A DNA stretch of 64,000 nucleotides. Source: Neobacillus sp. PS3-40 (GTDB lineage Bacteria > Bacillota > Bacilli > Bacillales > Cytobacillaceae). Under the pieces are notes generated by a model. The model searched no databases. It was not told the DNA's origin and saw nothing but the letters and a program-made list of their open reading frames with translations. Shown in pieces: positions 26,209-34,767 of the stretch (its first letter is position 1; every line of letters begins with the position of its first letter). The position numbers and the translations under genes are program-made. The stretch covers positions 4,282,001-4,346,000 of the forward strand of contig NZ_CP133266.1 in the NCBI RefSeq assembly GCF_030915485.1, given 5' to 3'.

Positions 26209-26558
26209 TATTTTTTCTTATTTGTGAGACTGCTCGAATATTTGCCAACATCTATAAAAGATGGTTCAAACAAATGTGCTTCATGGAGGAGATCAATTAA
26301 TTCTTGTTGGTGCTTTTTGCTATTTTTGATGCGTTTTGCCCCTTTTTCACCAATAAAGTGCCGTACCGAATCGTTCGTCTCGAATCGTTTTTTATGGTTT
26401 GGTTCTTCATAAAGGACTTTAAACCAGGATTCTGTCTTTAGTTTCTCTATTTCTGTGTTTATTCGCTTTTTACTAGGGTTGGAACTTCTATCAAACAACA
26501 TATACAAAAAGAATTCACCAATAAATTCAAATAAAAATGAAAAGAATCCTTCTAACAT
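26208..26558 (-). CDS. Hypothetical membrane-anchored protein
   Basis: 116 residues. An N-terminal hydrophobic stretch (FFSFLFEFIGEFFLYMLF, about 5-22) is followed by a strongly basic, charged cytoplasmic-looking region (KKRINTEIEKLKTESWF...RHFIGEKGAKRIKNSKKHQQEL). I do not recognise the family. It has a plausible AAGGATGG site upstream of ATG 26558 and ends at the thi operon terminator. Function unknown. Confidence 0.55.
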   Translation of the reverse strand: MLEGFFSFLFEFIGEFFLYMLFDRSSNPSKKRINTEIEKLKTESWFKVLYEEPNHKKRFETNDSVRHFIGEKGAKRIKNSKKHQQELIDLLHEAHLFEPSFIDVGKYSSSLTNKKK

Positions 26559-26694
26559 AATCTACCATCCTTAATTAGGATTTTTATCCATTATATATTC
26601 AAATTGAAAGAAATGGTAGAAAATCATATTTATTTACTTTTCAGAAAAAAATTGGTTTACTAAATAAGTAAATAATCAGGTAATGAGGTACTTT

Positions 26695-27915
26695 ATGCTT
26701 AAAATAAAAAGGTATATCGGACAGTTTCACCCAATTGTATGGGTATTATTAATTGGAACGGTGTTAGCAAGAGGCTCTGCATTTATGACGCTCCCTTTTC
26801 TATCAATCTATCTATCTCGAAATATGGATCTTTCACCAATGATTATCGGGCTAACGGTTGGAATGAGCCCATTAATGGGAACGGTTGGTGGATTTATCGG
26901 TGGGCATTTGTCTGACCGATACGGCCGTAAGCGGGTAATGTTACTTTCCATTTTTACATTAGCAATCGTATTTTATTGTTTTACTCTAGCAAAAAGCCAA
27001 GGATGGTTTATCTTATTAAATGCCTTAAACGGACTTTGCAACTCTTTTTTTGAGCCAACAAGTCAGGCATTAATGGGTGATGTAACGGATCAGAAAAAGA
27101 GGATGAAAGTTTATTCGTTACGGTATACAGCCATAAATGTAGGTGCCTCGGTAGGGCCATTATTAGGCGCGTATTTTGCCAATCATTCAGCAAAATTATC
27201 ATTTATTATAACGGCTTCTACTTATTTCATTTATGCAATTGTCCTGGTTTATTTTATGAATCGAATTGTGATCACTCCAAATGAACAAACGAAAAAAACT
27301 GTTTCCTTTCGTGATGCTTTTTCGATTGTAAAAAGGGATCGAGCACTTCGTTATCTAATTTTAGGGATAATTTTAGTGAATATCGGATATGTTCAAATTG
27401 ATTCAAACCTTCCACAACATTTAGCACATACACTTAAGGATGGTGTGGTTATCTTTTCAATCTTATTATCGATTAATGCAATCATGGTTGTTATCTTACA
27501 AATGCCTATAAGTCATTTTGCTGAAAAATTCAAACCGATGCAAACGATGGTAGTTGGAGCAATACTGATCGCTGCCGGACTTACCGGTTTTAGCTTTGTT
27601 AATGGCTGGGTCATTGCGATTCTCTTTATTTTTCTTGTAACTCTCGGAGAAATTCTTATCTTTCCAGCAAATAGCATTCTAATTGACCAATTGGCTCCAG
27701 ACCATTTACGGGGAACTTATTTTGGGGCAGGTCAATTCCGGAAAATTGGTAGTTTTGTCGGTCCGATCATTGGTGGTTACTTCTTAACTCATCTGGATGG
27801 TCAAAAGATGTTTTGGTTGATATCGATTATTACCCTGACAAGTATCTTTTTCTTTACAGTTGGAAATCGTGCACATGTGAAAAAATTGGAAACAAATGAT
27901 GGGAGTACCATGTAG
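26695..27915 (+). CDS. MFS transporter (DHA1-type multidrug efflux-like)
   Basis: About 406 residues and 12 predicted helices. The MFS loop 2-3 motif is GGHLSDRYGRKRVM near residue 75, and a second half begins with helix ILGIILVNIGYVQID near 220. Overall it resembles DHA1 drug exporters such as MdtH/YttB types; the substrate is not predictable. I start at ATG 26695, with GAGG at 26686; the frame extends to an ATG at 26683 inside that region. Monocistronic; a weak hairpin follows at 28000. Confidence 0.85.
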   Translation: MLKIKRYIGQFHPIVWVLLIGTVLARGSAFMTLPFLSIYLSRNMDLSPMIIGLTVGMSPLMGTVGGFIGGHLSDRYGRKRVMLLSIFTLAIVFYCFTLAKSQGWFILLNALNGLCNSFFEPTSQALMGDVTDQKKRMKVYSLRYTAINVGASVGPLLGAYFANHSAKLSFIITASTYFIYAIVLVYFMNRIVITPNEQTKKTVSFRDAFSIVKRDRALRYLILGIILVNIGYVQIDSNLPQHLAHTLKDGVVIFSILLSINAIMVVILQMPISHFAEKFKPMQTMVVGAILIAAGLTGFSFVNGWVIAILFIFLVTLGEILIFPANSILIDQLAPDHLRGTYFGAGQFRKIGSFVGPIIGGYFLTHLDGQKMFWLISIITLTSIFFFTVGNRAHVKKLETNDGSTM

Positions 27916-27999
27916 ATCTCCTTTAAAAAATACTTGTTTTTAGCTCATTCATGAAAAACAGTGGGGCAAAAATCTATAGAGTAGTTTACCCTAGTTAAA

Positions 28000-28036
28000 A
28001 AAATAGCAACCCCCCCCATAAAATTTAAGCTATTTT
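28000..28036. terminator. AAAATAGC/GCTATTTT hairpin with C8 tract in the loop
   Basis: AAAATAGC (28000-28007) and GCTATTTT (28029-28036) are perfectly complementary. The loop carries eight consecutive C at 28010-28017. It may act as a weak terminator for the MFS gene. Confidence 0.4.
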
Positions 28037-28076
28037 CGAATGTATAGTTAGATTATGTTTAAAAGGGGACATCTAG

Positions 28077-28544
28077 ATGTTACAAACAATAATAAAAAAG
28101 AGTCAAGCTAAGAAGATTGAAAGCAGCTATACAAGCATCAATTTTGCTGATGCATTTACGAAAGTAAAAAATAAAAGTGTTGAACAATTTGCTCACTTTA
28201 AGGAAACATATAAAGAAACGATGGAACAAAAACTACATATTATGCAAAAAATTGACGGAATTTCAATATGGAAAATTAATAGCAAGTTAAATCGTCTTGC
28301 TGTAAGAGGAATTTCAAACGAAGTTTTAAAAAAAGGCATCATCACGATCCCATTGCCTGCGAAGCAATCAATTGAACCCATTTCATCATTGCAAAAGACA
28401 TTTATCGAAAAAACAATTGATGAATTAGAAGGCTTTGAAAACCTAAGATTAAGCCATTTCTACAACTACAAACCAACCTACATAGAAAAAAAGACATTAA
28501 CCGAAATAACTAGATGGATTGAGATTGAAATCTCGGATCTATAA
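28077..28544 (+). CDS. Hypothetical protein
   Basis: 155 residues, soluble, lysine-rich N-terminal part (KKSQAKKIESSYTSINFADAFTKVKNKSVEQF), a mid-section SIWKINSKLNRLAVRGISNEVL, and a C-terminal RLSHFYNYKPTYIEKKTLTEITRWIEIEI. I recognise no family. Good AGGGGAC site at 28063-28070 before ATG 28077. The gene is followed, 50 bases downstream, by the 52-bp tandem hairpin array. Confidence 0.6.
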   Translation: MLQTIIKKSQAKKIESSYTSINFADAFTKVKNKSVEQFAHFKETYKETMEQKLHIMQKIDGISIWKINSKLNRLAVRGISNEVLKKGIITIPLPAKQSIEPISSLQKTFIEKTIDELEGFENLRLSHFYNYKPTYIEKKTLTEITRWIEIEISDL

Positions 28545-28594
28545 GGCATCTTTAGCCGAATGAGTGGTTAATGAAGACTACTTTTGAATGTTTT

Positions 28595-29010
28595 TTAACG
28601 AGTTTGGTCCTTCATAGAGTTGATGAAGGACCTTTTGCCTGCTCTATTAACGAGTTTGGTCCTTCATAGGGTAGATGAAGGCCCATTTGCTTGTTTTATT
28701 AACGAGTTTGGTCCTTCATCGGGTAGATGAAGGCCCATTTGCTTGTTTTATTAACGAGTTTGGTCCTTCATCGGGTAGATGAAGGCCCATTTGCTTGTTT
28801 TATTAACGAGTTTGGTCCTTCATCGGGTAGATGAAGGCCCATTTGCTTGTTCTATTAACAAGTTTGGTCCTTCATAAGGTTGATGAAGGACCACTTGCTT
28901 GTTTTATTAACGAGTTTGGTCCTTCATAAGGTTGATGAAGGCCCATTTGCTTGTTTTATTAACGAGTTTGGTCCTTCATAGGATTGATGAAGGCTCATTT
29001 GCCTGTTTTT
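28595..29010 (+). repeat. Eight tandem 52-bp units, each with an inverted repeat
   Basis: Unit starts at 28595, 28647, 28699, 28751, 28803, 28855, 28907 and 28959; every interval is exactly 52. Each unit begins TTAACGAGTTTGG and contains the dyad GGTCCTTCAT ... ATGAAGG(A/C)CC around a seven-base loop, then TTTGCTTGTTTTA. Units 1 and 6 have the perfect stem (GGACC); units 2-5 and 7 have GGCCC, breaking one pair; unit 8 has GGCTC. Confidence 0.95.
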
Positions 29011-29062
29011 TAAGTTTTTCTTCACATTCTCAGAACTACTTACACGAAAGTATTTTTTATTT

Positions 29063-29091
29063 AAACTGCAGTTTGCTAGAATAAGGTATAA
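29063..29091 (+). promoter_or_regulatory. Possible promoter -10 with 12-bp palindrome upstream
   Basis: TATAAT in GGTATAATAC is followed by the quinone reductase gene about 60 bases on. AAACTGCAGTTT, a perfect 12-bp palindrome, covers the expected -35 position, where no good TTGACA match exists, so an activator or repressor may bind there. Confidence 0.4.
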
Positions 29092-29152
29092 TACCCGCTA
29101 TTTCACTAACAAAGCAGGTTACTAAAAACAGTGCGTGAAAGGGATTGAGGGA

Positions 29153-30127
29153 ATGAAAGCAGTAATTGTAACGGAATTTGGTGGACCTGAATTTTTAAGA
29201 TACGAAGAAGTTAGCATTCCTACAATAGAAAAAAATGAAGTGTTAATAAGAGCTGTTAAGACAAGCGTTAATTTTGCAGATATTAAATCTAGGTACGGCA
29301 AAAAAGGTGTTAAACTGCCGTTTATTCCTGGTATTGATGTAGCGGGATATGTTGAAAAAATAGGTTCAGATGTAGCCCACCTAAGAGTAGGACAAAGGAT
29401 TATAGCATTTCCTAAAAATGGTTCATATGCAGAATACGTTGTGGCATCTGATCAATTAGTTTTTCCTATACCAGACGAATTGGATTTTAAAACAGCAGCA
29501 GCATGCCCCATTGTATCTTTTTTGTCGCATAGATTACTTTACAATATTGCTAGAATTCAAAAGGGCGAGTCGGTATTGGTTCATGCTGCCGCTGGAGGTG
29601 TCGGAACCACAGCAATGCAACTAGCAAAAATAATGGGAGCAGACAAAGTTATTGGTACCGTTGGGAGTAAAGACAAAATAAAAACTGCAGAAGAAAGTGG
29701 AGCTGATTATGTAATATGTTATGAGGAAGAAGATTTTGTAACAAAAGTTAATGAAATTACTAGTGGGAACGGCGCAGACATAATATTAGACTCACTCTCT
29801 GGTTCAGTCACAGAAAATAGTTTAAATTGCTTAGCTCCTTATGGGAGATTAATTCATTTTGGTAATTCAAGTGGCAAAGTAGGAAAAATTAAAACCGTTG
29901 ATTTGCATTCTAGTTGTAGAGCTGTTCTTGGTTTTAGTTTAGGCACAACAAGGAAGCTAAAACCGCATTTATTAAAAGAAACTGCTGAAGAGGTTATTCC
30001 TTACTTGGTTAATAAGCAATTAAAGATAAAAATAGGCCATGAATATCCACTTAGTGATGTAGCGAAAGCGCATAATCTAATAGAAAAAAGGGTAAACAAA
30101 GGCAAAATAATCTTGAACATTGAATAG
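29153..30127 (+). CDS. Zinc-independent quinone oxidoreductase / MDR-family dehydrogenase
   Basis: About 324 residues of the medium-chain reductase superfamily: N-terminal GroES-like domain (VLIRAVKTSVNFADIKSRYG, PFIPGIDVAGYVEKIG), then a Rossmann domain with the NADPH-binding AAAGGVGTTAMQLAKIMGA near residues 145-163. The zinc-ligand Cys/His set of true alcohol dehydrogenases is missing, so NADPH-dependent quinone or enone reduction is likely. I start at ATG 29153, eight bases after AAAGGGA; an in-frame GTG lies at 29135. Monocistronic, after the 52-bp repeat array. Confidence 0.85.
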   Translation: MKAVIVTEFGGPEFLRYEEVSIPTIEKNEVLIRAVKTSVNFADIKSRYGKKGVKLPFIPGIDVAGYVEKIGSDVAHLRVGQRIIAFPKNGSYAEYVVASDQLVFPIPDELDFKTAAACPIVSFLSHRLLYNIARIQKGESVLVHAAAGGVGTTAMQLAKIMGADKVIGTVGSKDKIKTAEESGADYVICYEEEDFVTKVNEITSGNGADIILDSLSGSVTENSLNCLAPYGRLIHFGNSSGKVGKIKTVDLHSSCRAVLGFSLGTTRKLKPHLLKETAEEVIPYLVNKQLKIKIGHEYPLSDVAKAHNLIEKRVNKGKIILNIE

Positions 30128-30204
30128 AAGAAAGCTAATTGAACCTTGCCTTCGTTTACGATAATTAATATAGTGAGGGATCACCAATCCTTTGTTGACA
30201 ACAA

Positions 30205-30292
30205 AAAACGCTTGGATCGATTTTAAACTGCACCCCAACCTGGTGAGGTTGAGTCCAACAAGTGGTGTAGTTCATTGATCCGAGCGTTTTTA
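30205..30292. terminator. Large imperfect hairpin, probable bidirectional terminator
   Basis: The arm AACGCTTGGATC (from about 30208) pairs with GATCCGAGCGTT (about 30277-30288) ending in TTTTT; inside, AACTGCACCCC and GTGGTGTAGTT form a second imperfect pair around an inner CAACCTGG/GAGGTTG element. The inner pair resembles ends of IS3/IS150-type elements. Confidence 0.5.
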
Positions 30293-30374
30293 TCTGTAAA
30301 TGAATATTTATTTCAATAAGTAAACTTCTAGCTAATTACTCCACACATTTTTCATAAATGATTTGAATCTTTAT

Positions 30375-31319
30375 TTACCTCAAAATATCTTCAATTCTCG
30401 TCAAAGTTTCTTCATTCAGCTTCACACCTGATGCTTTTACATTTTCCTCTAATTGCTCTGGCCGACTCGCACCGACTAAGGCACTTGCAACATTGCTTTG
30501 TCGTAAAATCCAAGCAAGGGCAAGTTGAGCAAGAGTTAGTTCGTTATTAGATGCAACCTCTTTTAACAATTCCACTTTATCGAGATTTTCATCTGTTAAC
30601 AAGCCAAATAAATTTCCATACTTTTCTTGAGCTGCACGGCTACCTACAGGAGCTTCAGCCCCTTTTTGATACTTACCAGTCAATAAACCTTGTGCAAGCG
30701 GGGACCAGACCACTTGGCCGATTCCATGTTTTTCACTGACAGGAAGGACTTCTTTTTCAATGTAACGTTGCATCATGCTATATTGCGGCTGGTTTACAAC
30801 GATCCGATCAAGGAGCTTTTTATCAGCAAGATGAACGGCTTCTGTGATTTGCTCTGCAGTCCATTCACTAACACCGATATAAAGTACCTTTCCTTGGCGT
30901 ACCAAGTCGTCAAGAGCTCTTAATGTTTCATCAAGTGGCGTTTCTGGGTCAAAACGGTGGCAATAATAAAGATCAACATAATCTGTGCCAAGCCGTTTCA
31001 GGCTTGCATGACATTGTTCAATTACATGCTTACGGGATAGACCGCGATCATTCGGGCCATCGCCCATCGGCCAAAACACTTTTGTAGCTAGCACGTAGGA
31101 ATCACGGACATATTTTTTAAGAGCCTTTCCGACAACAATCTCAGCTTCTCCGCGCATATAAACATTTGCGGTATCGAAAAAGTTAATTCCTAAATCATAC
31201 GCTTTATCAATTGACGCTGCTGCATTCTTTTCCTCAACATAACCACCATATGTAAGCCAACTGCCAAGGCTAATTTCACTTACTTTTAACCCTGTTTTTC
31301 CTAAGCGCCGATACTCCAT
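30375..31319 (-). CDS. Aldo/keto reductase (voltage-gated K+ channel beta-subunit-like)
   Basis: NADPH-dependent carbonyl reductase, 314 residues, TIM barrel. The catalytic tetrad is visible: Asp in INFFDTANVYMRGEAE, Tyr in the same motif, Lys in LATKVFWPM and His in YYCHRFDP. The nucleotide-binding end reads VVWSPLAQGLLTGKY and SNVASALVGASRPEQLEENV. It belongs to the AKR6-like (YajO/Kv-beta-type) group. Start ATG 31319 follows AGGGAGGG on the minus strand. Physiological substrate unknown. Confidence 0.9.
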   Translation of the reverse strand: MEYRRLGKTGLKVSEISLGSWLTYGGYVEEKNAAASIDKAYDLGINFFDTANVYMRGEAEIVVGKALKKYVRDSYVLATKVFWPMGDGPNDRGLSRKHVIEQCHASLKRLGTDYVDLYYCHRFDPETPLDETLRALDDLVRQGKVLYIGVSEWTAEQITEAVHLADKKLLDRIVVNQPQYSMMQRYIEKEVLPVSEKHGIGQVVWSPLAQGLLTGKYQKGAEAPVGSRAAQEKYGNLFGLLTDENLDKVELLKEVASNNELTLAQLALAWILRQSNVASALVGASRPEQLEENVKASGVKLNEETLTRIEDILR

Positions 31320-31432
31320 TTTAGTCCCTCCCTGATATTTCGTAATACAAAATAAAAATACTACATATCAGGTCGCTCTGTCCACATTTAACTAACTAAT
31401 AAATAGGTTTTTAGTAAAAACTTTGAATTTTT

Positions 31433-31669
31433 CTATTTACCCTTGTGGAGTTTTTTCCTTTTTTTCAGAAAAGACATAATTGCAGTTCCGGTTAGAAAAA
31501 AAGCGAATAGGAACAATACTGCATATTCGGATATTTCCATTACTTGAAATGGATTTGATTCTTTTTGGACCAAACTAAATAATTTGGTCCCCATTACTAT
31601 GTCGATAGAAATAATGAGTGAAAGTAATCCGAACGCTAATAAAAAAGACACAAAAAGCAGTTTCAACAC
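31433..31669 (-). CDS. Small two-helix membrane protein
   Basis: About 78 residues with two hydrophobic helices (LLFVSFLLAFGLLSLIISIDIVM and YAVLFLFAFFLTGTAIMSFL) and a basic C-terminus KKRKKLHKGK. No family recognised. The start is uncertain: GTG 31669 or TTG 31666 follow GAGGGTGA at good distance, whereas the first in-frame ATG (31699) lies within a partial copy of the dispersed repeat. The ribosome binding site itself appears to be derived from that repeat. Confidence 0.5.
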   Translation of the reverse strand: MLKLLFVSFLLAFGLLSLIISIDIVMGTKLFSLVQKESNPFQVMEISEYAVLFLFAFFLTGTAIMSFLKKRKKLHKGK

Positions 31670-31671
31670 AA

Positions 31672-31708
31672 TCACCCTCAAGGGTTTGCCAATCGGCAAG
31701 TTTTCTAT
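31672..31708 (+). repeat. Dispersed repeat, partial copy E (third hairpin only)
   Basis: Matches the 3' end of the dispersed repeat: CCCTCAAGGGTTTGCCAATCG and then GCAAGTTTTCT. The third hairpin reads TTGCC/GGCAA, so the C:G pair of copies A and D is replaced by T:A. It sits at the 5' end of the minus-strand gene at 31433. Confidence 0.6.
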
Positions 31709-31926
31709 ATAGTGTTTCGTACTTCACGTTCCTTATTCATTAAGAATAGCTGCTTTGTTTGGCTAAATAAAAATACAAGTTAAAAATTGGATAAAAACGA
31801 ACGCTTTGGTTAGTCTAACCAATAATGGAAGTAAAAAAATGGTTGTTTAATGGAAAAATGAAGAAAAAAGCGGTCATTATTGGTTTAGTAGCAATATTAT
31901 GCTTGGTTTGAAAGTGAGGTAGTGTT
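31709..31926. other. Intergenic region before ger operon 1
   Basis: A 16-codon open frame at 31858-31911 encodes MKKKAVIIGLVAILCLV, which looks like a secretion leader ending at TGA; it may be a remnant. Nothing else seen. Confidence 0.3.
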
Positions 31927-33537
31927 ATGTCGATCTTGTCTAAGTTATTTAAGAAGCAGCAAAAACCCAATCAAGACAATTATCGGCAAAAGCAAGATCC
32001 TACGAAACCGGAAGAATTACCAATCCAGAGAGATTATATGGATAATATCACTCGAATAAAAGAAGAGTTAGGTAATAGTACGGATGTTGCCTTCAGAGAG
32101 TTTTTTCTCCAAAATTACAAAGGAGTCGCAGTTTATATTGATGGATTGGCTAATAACAAAATGATCAGTGACTTTTTTATGGAATCGTTATTGAAAAAAC
32201 AAGAAGAAATTCATTCGGATTCTTTCCAATATATAGTTGATAAAGTAACTAGTCTAGGAAATATAAAGATAATCAGTAATTGGGATCAAGTATATGAAGC
32301 ATTATTATCAGGAAATACGCTTTTCTTTATTGGCGGATATACTAAAGCAATTAACGTTGAAACAAAAGGATGGGATAAACGGGCTATCACCGAACCGTCA
32401 ACCCAATTATCGATAAGGGGCCCGAAGGATTCTTTTATCGAAACACTTCGTACGAATACGGCTTTAATAAGGCGCCGAATTAAAAGCCCTAATCTGTGGC
32501 TCGAAATGATGCAGATTGGTACTGTGACCCAAACAGACGTTGGAATTATGTATATCAAGGGTATTGTAAATGAAAAAATTGTTACTGAAGTAAAACAAAG
32601 ATTAAGTCGAATCAATATGGATTCAATCCTAGATTCGGGTTATATCGAACAATTGATAGAAGACCAAACGATGACATCATTTCCAACCATTTATCATACG
32701 GAGAGACCTGACGTCGTATCCTCACAGCTTTTAGAAGGAAGGGTGGCTATTTTTGTCGATGGATCACCGTTTGTACTTACAGCACCAGCTGTCTTTATTC
32801 AATTTTTTCAGGCTGCCGATGATTATTATGCTAGGTTCGATATAGCTACTGGAATTCGACTATTAAGGCTCTTATCTTTTTTTATTGCACTAGTTGGACC
32901 AGCCCTTTATATTGCAGTAACTACCTTTCATCAGGAGATGATCCCAACCACCATGGTGATTGCCATCGCGGCCCAACGCGAAAATGTGCCTTTTCCAGCA
33001 TTTGTTGAAGCTCTAATCATGGAAATTACATTTGAAATTTTAAGGGAAGCAGGATTAAGACTCCCTAGGGCTGTCGGTCAGGCTGTTTCCATTGTAGGGG
33101 CACTGGTTATTGGCCAAGCTGCCGTACAAGCAGGTTTTGTTTCTCCTGTTATGGTTATTGTCGTTGCGACAACAGCAATTGCTAACTTTTCAACACCATC
33201 ATTTGCGATGGCTATTTCAGCAAGGCTACTTCGATTTGTTCTCATGGGGCTGTCAACTTTTTTGGGCTTTTATGGAATTATGCTTGGGGTTATGTTTATG
33301 ACCATTCACTTATGTTCATTACGCTCATTTGGAGTCCCTTATATGGCACCATTAGCGCCATTTAATTTTATGCATCAGCAGGACGCGCTTGTACGCTTTC
33401 CAGTATGGGCTTTAAAAAATAGGCCAGAATTGATTAGCAAAGGAAATCTAAGAAGGACAGGACCGGATCAGAGGCCCGAACCCCCTAAGCAAAATGACGA
33501 AGTTGCAACCGGTTCGAAAAAAGGTGATCAATCATGA
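31927..33537 (+). CDS. GerA-family spore germination protein, A subunit (operon 1)
   Basis: A subunit of a nutrient-germinant receptor of the spore inner membrane. 536 residues: a hydrophilic N-terminal region (about 35-290) with the conserved RGPKDSFIETLRTNTALIRRRIK and ERPDVVSSQLLEGRVAIFVDGSPFVLTAP stretches, then about five membrane helices (around 310-480) including PFPAFVEALIMEITFEILREAGLRLP, and a Pro-rich tail. Start ATG 31927 follows GTGAGGTAGT. The stop overlaps the next gene as ATGA. Likely expressed in the forespore. Confidence 0.93.
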   Translation: MSILSKLFKKQQKPNQDNYRQKQDPTKPEELPIQRDYMDNITRIKEELGNSTDVAFREFFLQNYKGVAVYIDGLANNKMISDFFMESLLKKQEEIHSDSFQYIVDKVTSLGNIKIISNWDQVYEALLSGNTLFFIGGYTKAINVETKGWDKRAITEPSTQLSIRGPKDSFIETLRTNTALIRRRIKSPNLWLEMMQIGTVTQTDVGIMYIKGIVNEKIVTEVKQRLSRINMDSILDSGYIEQLIEDQTMTSFPTIYHTERPDVVSSQLLEGRVAIFVDGSPFVLTAPAVFIQFFQAADDYYARFDIATGIRLLRLLSFFIALVGPALYIAVTTFHQEMIPTTMVIAIAAQRENVPFPAFVEALIMEITFEILREAGLRLPRAVGQAVSIVGALVIGQAAVQAGFVSPVMVIVVATTAIANFSTPSFAMAISARLLRFVLMGLSTFLGFYGIMLGVMFMTIHLCSLRSFGVPYMAPLAPFNFMHQQDALVRFPVWALKNRPELISKGNLRRTGPDQRPEPPKQNDEVATGSKKGDQS

Positions 33538-34739
33538 AACAAACGATTGTTTTGGTTCTATTACTACTTAACTCGCTTCCATTACTTAGCGGATGTTGGA
33601 ATCAAAAAGAATTGACCGATTTAGCCATCGTTATAGCGATGGGGGTTGATAAGGGGAAGGATAAACGTTTTGATGTAACATTCCAGCTTGTAAACCCAGG
33701 AAATGTTTCATCAGGGCAAAATGGAGGTGGTCAAGGGCTACCGATTGCTGTATATAAAAGTTCCGGAGATACATTAACCGAAGCAGCAAGAAATGCAACC
33801 AAAAAAATTTCACGGCGGTTATATTATGCACATGCAAATTTACTCGTTATCAGTGAAGAGCTTGCAAGAGAAGGAATATTGAATATAATAGATGCCCTCG
33901 AGAGGGATCCTGAATTTCGAACGACAACAGAAATGATTATCGCAAAGGATACGACAGCTGAGGAAGTAGTCACAACCCTGACGATTCTAGATAAATTGCC
34001 AGTTACTAAGATAACAAAGGAACTTCAAAATACTGAAAAAATGCTAGGTGAAAACATAGCGGTAAATATTGATGATTTTGTTGCTGGGCTTATCAGTACA
34101 GGAAAAAATCCAATTGTCAGTGGTTATATGGTATCTGGAGATAAACGTAAAGCAAGGAAAGCTGAAAATCTAACGCAAACAACTACAATGGCGTACCTTG
34201 AAGCGGATGGGTTAGCGTTATTTAAACATGGTAAATTGATTGGCTGGATGAAAAATAAAAAGGCAAGGGGAGTTGTTTGGGTCCTTAATAAAATAAAAAG
34301 CACGGATATAAATATCGATTGGAAAGGAAACAAGGCTGCGCTAAATATAACACCAATCAGATCAAAAACAAAAACTTCGGTTACATTTAAAAATGGGAAG
34401 CCCGCCTTCCAAGTACTAATAAAAGAAGAAAGTATAATTAGTGAAGTAAATACAGCCCTTAATCTAGACAGTCCTGATGAACTTCAAAAAATAGAAAAGA
34501 AAGTCGGAAGAGAAATTAAAAAACAAGTTCTTAGTTCGATAAAAGAAGCACAAAGGCAAAAATGTGATGTTTTCGGATTTGGTGAAAAGGTGCATCTAGC
34601 TAATCATAAACTGTGGAATAAAATGAAAAATAATTGGGATGAACTATTTGCAAGCGCAGAAGTAAGTGTAAAAGTGAAAGCATACAACCGTAGGGCTGGC
34701 GTTCGTAGAAATCCGTTTTGGGACGCAATGAATCAATAA
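33534..34739 (+). CDS. Ger(x)C-family lipoprotein, C subunit (operon 1)
   Basis: C subunit of the same receptor. 401 residues with a lipoprotein signal peptide ending LLSGCWNQKEL (Cys about 22), so lipid-anchored on the outer face of the spore inner membrane. Family features include ELTDLAIVIAMGVDKG, SRRLYYAHANLLVISEELAREG and a C-terminal domain ending KMKNNWDELFASAEVSVKVKAYNRRAGV. ATG overlaps the A gene by four bases. Gene order here is A-C-B, unlike the A-B-C order in operon 2. Confidence 0.92.
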   Translation: MKQTIVLVLLLLNSLPLLSGCWNQKELTDLAIVIAMGVDKGKDKRFDVTFQLVNPGNVSSGQNGGGQGLPIAVYKSSGDTLTEAARNATKKISRRLYYAHANLLVISEELAREGILNIIDALERDPEFRTTTEMIIAKDTTAEEVVTTLTILDKLPVTKITKELQNTEKMLGENIAVNIDDFVAGLISTGKNPIVSGYMVSGDKRKARKAENLTQTTTMAYLEADGLALFKHGKLIGWMKNKKARGVVWVLNKIKSTDINIDWKGNKAALNITPIRSKTKTSVTFKNGKPAFQVLIKEESIISEVNTALNLDSPDELQKIEKKVGREIKKQVLSSIKEAQRQKCDVFGFGEKVHLANHKLWNKMKNNWDELFASAEVSVKVKAYNRRAGVRRNPFWDAMNQ

Positions 34740-34767
34740 CCCTGAGAGAAAGGGGGAAGTTTACTTT

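Noticed and set aside
28595-29010. CRISPR array
   Set aside because: Units are contiguous 52-bp tandem copies with no unique spacers and no cas genes nearby.
31858-31911. Leader-like 16-residue frame before ger operon 1
   Set aside because: Too short to support, and weak ribosome binding site; only mentioned in the intergenic entry.
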